A stretch of DNA of 31,365 nt, from the NCBI GenBank assembly GCA_030592655.1, contig JAUVIQ010000006.1, forward strand, positions 1-31,365, read 5' to 3'. Below, one piece after another: positions 28,601 through 31,365 of this stretch (positions are counted from its first letter, which is position 1; each line of letters starts with the position of its first letter). Source of the stretch: Planctomycetales bacterium. Lineage in GTDB: Bacteria > Planctomycetota > Phycisphaerae > SM23-33. The notes under the pieces are model-generated. The model searched no databases. It worked only from the letters and a program-made list of their open reading frames with translations, and was not told the DNA's origin. Made by a program: the position numbers and the translations under genes.

Positions 28601-28664
28601 GGTCGGTGGTTGTCCCTATCGCGTGATTGTCGTGAAACAACCTCCGTCAAAATCGTCTAAATAA
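25650..28664 (+). CDS. Exported CsgG-like and beta-propeller protein
   Basis: The 1004-aa product has a signal peptide (1-29, after VFA). A CsgG-like domain (about 48-150) shows LVERDRLRLVAKEL and ADALILLTDE. A second one (about 175-305) has GVAVIETEEAHRIRREI. The helical middle (about 310-620) is followed by a linker containing KPSSPKTTQPQPK (about 627). The beta-propeller (about 665-985) has VWIGTGCDGIWIVSPEGKLL and an IGKKQGLPPSDQG motif, the blade style of regulator propellers. The paralogues' C-terminal TPR part is absent. GGAG lies 5 nt before the ATG at 25650, which overlaps the previous stop by one base; an ATG at 25662 is a weaker alternative. The last 11 codons contain promoter P4. 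Third gene of the operon. Function unknown. Confidence 0.83.
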   Translation: MFFRMNTVTRLVACAAILLIAVISNVFAEPEQSKRNVDATTDAKAGLKTWAVISSAKIQKAGLADLLTAALAREKGIKLVERDRLRLVAKELTLSKMLGSSGLARRAGAGRILKADALILLTDETKDGKNFVRLVISDCRCGARLRVDYLPFVPEKIEPLAGKLLGLINETRSRFPSGIKHVFGVPHFVSRNLVHDYDHLQAGFANLLGNALASMPGVAVIETEEAHRIRREINLTDGADVKRIVPLFIIEGEFKVLRPAKAKGPTVTFSLKITDGARTVKTISPKTMKLSKAGVFLREDVPRQILQIRKNHVTSLSVDKQFAALVSRADTFARLGFWKDSTGLREAALLLKPDVVEQRILTIKETYRIVTANWPRGTISGAGHEVFERLCRSRLTRRRRALDHVEYLIRNRQVSRSVAIKLVRQTMDSIYTVRANYSSRLTEEERRKKEYLKNVYPLILDLAAESKKDSGRVYWQSILITLTLRRCDGNFLLKEDLDFLYKILTEVIPNDFPPSPGVTYLLCDVPYRPRYGDGHKRYRFSSKEYLRFLSRLKQSGKPLAIVYSRYGQLCYEVVNIKDKEDKVVLRKLWARCKSLMSEPLLGRNRYVAQGLHNMRDVIQRHLNPPKPSSPKTTQPQPKCSTGRLVFEEVPLRLKRLSGEVEPFKGVRWRSMGGIQRLVKCGDGLDVMWQTGAILFMRKKGLVEEIFVDKQPYFCDVRWDGRNVWIGTGCDGIWIVSPEGKLLAKIGKKQGLPPSDQGLLLHPIAPGKVCAIGSFGLHDRAWCAIVEFDGKDGKVNIFHRATRVPMPGEDDKKLGRDTALVFRPSWIHEFDTGKKDGNRILLVGRCTPCSEGRYWPLRIDLKTLRVSLFERGDLSFASNMSSQSYFSRDGKFVEGGRMFFHDGWVYAVGSTSWSRFNPKTWESERLNPGRLPYKYSILEAHGYHAVSAHYGLVAWDCKGTFYSISVKNLSATTRPTSNKAGEKEWVGGCPYRVIVVKQPPSKSSK
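28633..28660 (+). promoter_or_regulatory. ECF-type promoter P4 (sigma factor autoregulation)
   Basis: TGAAAC (28633-28638) and CGTCTAA (28654-28660) are separated by 15 nt. Both boxes are identical to P1-P3 but the spacer is unrelated, so box conservation is not simply due to duplication. It lies inside the 3' end of the upstream gene, in another frame, and 33 nt before the sigma factor ATG. Confidence 0.7.
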
Positions 28665-28693
28665 TAGGTGATGCGAATTACAGGAAAATCTGA

Positions 28694-29221
28694 ATGAGCG
28701 AAACTGCCGCAATGCAATTAGGCGATCACGTGGGGCGGATGTATCGGGTTGCCCTTCGGATCGTCGGCGATGCGAATGATGCACATGACATCGTTCAGGA
28801 CGCCTGCGTAAAGGCGCTGCGGAATGTCGCCCGATTTGACGGGCGGGCGGCACCGGCGACCTGGCTGCACCGCATTACCGTCAACTGTGCAAGGGATCAC
28901 CTCCGGGCACGACGGCGGGCAATCAGGGACGGATTGAGCATGAATGACGAAATTACAGGAATGTTGGCAGCGACGGAAACGATGCCTTCAGCCAGGGCGG
29001 AAAGGCGGGAACTGTACGACATCGCCTCGACGCTGGTCGAATCGCTGCCGGACGACTGCCGCAGCGCATTTATACTGACGCAATTGGACGGCTACAGTTA
29101 CGACGAAGCCGCAATCATCGACAACCAGCCTCGCGGCACAATGGCGTCGCGTGTGTTTCGGGCCAAGAAGATACTTCTGGAACAGATGAACGCCCGCATT
29201 GACGGGAGGACCCAATCATGA
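28694..29221 (+). CDS. ECF-family RNA polymerase sigma factor
   Basis: The 175-aa product has the two-domain build and length of extracytoplasmic-function sigma factors. Region 2 (about 11-75) contains DAHDIVQDACVKALRNVARFDG and WLHRITVNCARDHLRARRR, shown here as separate motifs of region 2.2-2.4. Region 4 (about 112-165) contains LPDDCRSAFILTQLDGYSY and the helix-turn-helix end PRGTMASRVFRAKKIL, with sigma70-4-type recognition. An AGGA lies upstream of the ATG. Its stop overlaps the start of the anti-sigma gene (ATGA), the usual coupled arrangement. A promoter of the type repeated across the cluster lies directly upstream, so it likely activates its own operon and its neighbours. The exact ECF group cannot be told from here. 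Confidence 0.95.
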   Translation: MSETAAMQLGDHVGRMYRVALRIVGDANDAHDIVQDACVKALRNVARFDGRAAPATWLHRITVNCARDHLRARRRAIRDGLSMNDEITGMLAATETMPSARAERRELYDIASTLVESLPDDCRSAFILTQLDGYSYDEAAIIDNQPRGTMASRVFRAKKILLEQMNARIDGRTQS

Positions 29222-30051
29222 AAAACAAAACCGATGAAATCCTGTTGTCGCAACTGGCCGACGGCGAACTGGAAAGCGACCAGATCAACGACGTTCTGCT
29301 GGACGTACTGGACGATGCCGACCGAAGCCGGCAATTGGCCGAGCATCTCCGGCTTCGCCAGTCGCTGGGACAATGGCGGCGTCAGAAGCCCGCCGGCCCC
29401 GTTATCGCAGTTTCGGACCATCCGAAGCGTTATCACTTTCCCTGGCGTTTGGGCGGCCTGGCCGTTGCGGCGATGCTGGGCGGGGCGCTTGTCCTGGCCG
29501 GTATCTGGGCCGCTGGCGACTTGGGGCGGAACGATAAAAACGGCGGCTTGCCAACTCTCGATACCGTAACCGCTGAGCAGATGCGACAGGTGGCTAGCGT
29601 CTTTGCCCTGCGCGAATCGGTGGCCGGTCCTCTGAAGTGGTACGCCGCCGATGATGAGAAAATACAACTGGCCTCGGCAAGGGGGTCCGAGGTCGGTCGC
29701 AAGCCCGTAGCCGTTCTGCTCCGGCTGGCGCCGACGGGAGCGGACTCGGCGCAGGCGAGAACATATGTCATCGTCTGCCGCGACAGAGAGTCTGCGACAA
29801 TCGAGTTTCCCCAGGCCGGGGGCGCATCAACTGTCCGCTTGCACCTGCTGCCAGGTGTGAGGGACGGAAAGGTGAATATCCAGTATGCCATCACCGTTGA
29901 CGGCCCTGAACTCGCCCCAAAAACCTCTGCCGCACTGTCCGGGCAGCGCCTCGTCGGGCTGGAGCATACACCGCTGGGACAACTTGCACTGGCAGACGAA
30001 CTCGTCAACGTCGATGCCAGCGCATGGGTAATACGCAAAGGGCTGAAATGA
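29218..30051 (+). CDS. Membrane-anchored anti-sigma factor-like protein
   Basis: The 277-aa product begins with a short helical cytoplasmic region of the type found in anti-sigma factors (LLSQLADGELESDQINDVLL, residues about 9-28, and DADRSRQLAEHLRLRQSLG). This resembles the DGEL pattern of RseA-like proteins. It has no HxxxCxxC zinc-binding motif. One transmembrane helix (about 78-98) follows, and then an extracytoplasmic domain of about 180 residues. It should hold the ECF sigma factor inactive until an envelope signal reaches the outer domain (known for the family). Start and stop overlap both neighbours (ATGA each side), so the three genes are probably translated together. Overall identification depends on context as well as on the N-terminal pattern. 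Confidence 0.85.
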   Translation: MKNKTDEILLSQLADGELESDQINDVLLDVLDDADRSRQLAEHLRLRQSLGQWRRQKPAGPVIAVSDHPKRYHFPWRLGGLAVAAMLGGALVLAGIWAAGDLGRNDKNGGLPTLDTVTAEQMRQVASVFALRESVAGPLKWYAADDEKIQLASARGSEVGRKPVAVLLRLAPTGADSAQARTYVIVCRDRESATIEFPQAGGASTVRLHLLPGVRDGKVNIQYAITVDGPELAPKTSAALSGQRLVGLEHTPLGQLALADELVNVDASAWVIRKGLK

Positions 30052-31365
30052 ACATCCGATATGCCATACTGACGGTGACTTTGGCCTTGGTTGCGTCCGC
30101 ATCCCGGGCAAAGCAGCCGCCCATAACATTCGCGCGCAGCGGCAAGACCGCTTCGGTGTACTTGGCAACGGACAAGGACCGTCCCGTTCAATCCGTTGTC
30201 CTGCGGGCTTACGGGCGTGTTTGGACAAAACCCGCAAAAAAGGCCATCCTGATTGACAAGCAGGACCGGGCTAATGTCATTTGGCTCATCGACGTGCCGA
30301 ACGTCCGAGTGCCTGCTGTGTTTCGCATTACACCCGTCAAAGACGCAAAACGCACACTTGGCGAAGTGGTTGCCTATCCCGACAGGCCAGTGAATTGGGA
30401 CAAGAAGACCGTGCTTTACGCAACCGAAACGCCGTATTGGTTCAACCAGTGGGCGGATACCATCGGCCTGCCGGTAACATACATACTTCCAGGAAAACTG
30501 GATGGATGGCGAAAATCGAAAGACAAGGACAAGAAGCATCTGCTAATCATTGGCAGCAAGGTCGCGGGTAAAAAGTTCGCGGATACGCTCGCTATTGCGA
30601 AGAAACACAAAATCAACGTCATGGTGCTCGAAGCAAACTGGTTCGGCGATAAATCAGGCAAGGTTACGGTCCAGCCCAAACAGATGGCCGGCGGGTTAGT
30701 GAAGTTGCGCAAGCAGAAATGGTCCAGACCGCCGGCGTTCCGCTCGCACCGAAAGCCCTGGCCCGGAATCGCCAATCGATGGGCATGGATAAGCGATAAG
30801 GAAGGCCTGCCGCTGGTGGAAAAACTGGCCGTCGTCAGCATGCCTTTGATGGCGGTTCGCCCGGTAATACTGAATTATCTGCCCTGGGAGGAGCAACTCG
30901 GCCGGTCGGAACAGACCGACGAACTCTTGCGAGCGACACTGGCAGCAGCAGCCGACTCCACTTTTTCAGGGGGCGGTTGGCGTAGCCTTAGCGTCGTCCA
31001 TCCCAAGCGGGAGAAACTGGACGAGAAAGATCGTCCGGTGCTCACGGCAGCCGCATCGGGTCCCATTGCATTCAAAGACCGGCCATGGACAGTGCACGTG
31101 CTGGATGTCCGCGGGACAGATCGTCTGCCTGAAGGGCTTCTTGAGGAGTTGAAGGCCTTGGAGAGGCGAGTCGGCGCGGATACCGAAAGTGTGCTGATTC
31201 TCGGCGACGACCCGCTGCTGGACGATTGGAAATGGGCAAAGATCAATCGGAAGAAAAAGAAATTCAAAAGGGGCGGCATCGCCTGGTTGCCGGACGACAC
31301 GCTGCCGCCGTCAGTGAAAAATCAGATACGACTGATGTTGAAACTTACTGAATTTGGGATACCTC
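30048..31365 (+). CDS. Exported protein of the sigma operon, truncated by window end
   Basis: The reading frame is open from the ATG at 30048 to the window end with no stop (439 codons). The N-terminus MNIRYAILTVTLALVASASRA is a signal peptide or membrane anchor. The mature part starts with beta-rich sequence (PVQSVVLRAYGRVW). At about 163-195 it shows a beta-alpha-beta pattern (HLLIIGSKVAGKKFADTLAI, then INVMVLEANWFGD), and later repeats short beta-strand segments (VHVLDVRG, VLILGDDPLL). No further membrane segment is visible before the end. I do not recognise the family. Its start overlaps the anti-sigma stop (ATGA), so it is probably made in fixed ratio with the sigma/anti-sigma pair and may modulate signal input (inference). 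The C-terminus is not in the window. Confidence 0.8.
   Translation, partial: MNIRYAILTVTLALVASASRAKQPPITFARSGKTASVYLATDKDRPVQSVVLRAYGRVWTKPAKKAILIDKQDRANVIWLIDVPNVRVPAVFRITPVKDAKRTLGEVVAYPDRPVNWDKKTVLYATETPYWFNQWADTIGLPVTYILPGKLDGWRKSKDKDKKHLLIIGSKVAGKKFADTLAIAKKHKINVMVLEANWFGDKSGKVTVQPKQMAGGLVKLRKQKWSRPPAFRSHRKPWPGIANRWAWISDKEGLPLVEKLAVVSMPLMAVRPVILNYLPWEEQLGRSEQTDELLRATLAAAADSTFSGGGWRSLSVVHPKREKLDEKDRPVLTAAASGPIAFKDRPWTVHVLDVRGTDRLPEGLLEELKALERRVGADTESVLILGDDPLLDDWKWAKINRKKKKFKRGGIAWLPDDTLPPSVKNQIRLMLKLTEFGIP

Noticed and set aside
29433..30539. 368-codon open frame on the minus strand
   Set aside because: Opposite the anti-sigma and third operon genes, whose ATGA overlaps and signal/membrane segments show the plus strand is coding.

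Overview
The window looks like chromosomal DNA of a Planctomycetota bacterium, most likely Phycisphaerae-related (inference). The reasons are very large exported proteins with Thr-Gln-Pro-Ala/Thr-Lys-Pro-Ala linkers, many HEAT-repeat proteins, and an ECF sigma/anti-sigma pair beside them. No phage, insertion sequence, CRISPR array or rRNA was seen.

Layout. Positions 27-1178 (minus) encode an MscS-type mechanosensitive channel. Positions 1179-2023 have no protein gene. They hold two good sigma70-type promoters, one in front of a candidate three-way-junction RNA (1315-1387) and one in front of a long, hairpin-rich leader to RNase Y (rny, 2024-3616). A tRNA-Ser(GCU) with its own promoter follows on the minus strand (3708-3797).

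From 4032 to the end is an accessory block of exported proteins. A 1512-aa protein on the minus strand (4032-8570) is divergent from a 2392-aa mosaic protein (8927-16105), a 650-aa HEAT protein (16203-18155) and a three-gene, translationally coupled operon (18296-28664). An ECF sigma factor (28694-29221), a membrane anti-sigma-like protein (29218-30051) and an exported protein cut by the window end (30048-31365) follow, with ATGA overlaps.

Main result. The same bipartite motif, GAAACA then 15-16 nt (counted from GAAAC) then CGTCTAA, lies upstream of every transcription unit of the accessory block, including the sigma factor itself. This is the architecture of an ECF promoter (compare the SigW type, TGAAAC-N16-CGTA). 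The simplest reading is one autoregulated ECF regulon, clustered over about 27 kb, whose products are nearly all exported. Four of them (4032-8570, 18296-21556, 21553-25650, 25650-28664) are paralogues with tandem CsgG-like domains and a helical/TPR-like region. Three add a beta-propeller, and the fourth has PstS-like solute-binding domains instead. The mosaic protein has SH3-like and LysM-like segments that suggest cell-wall contact. I infer an envelope-associated sensing or assembly system. Its molecular task is unknown and I do not recognise it as a described system.
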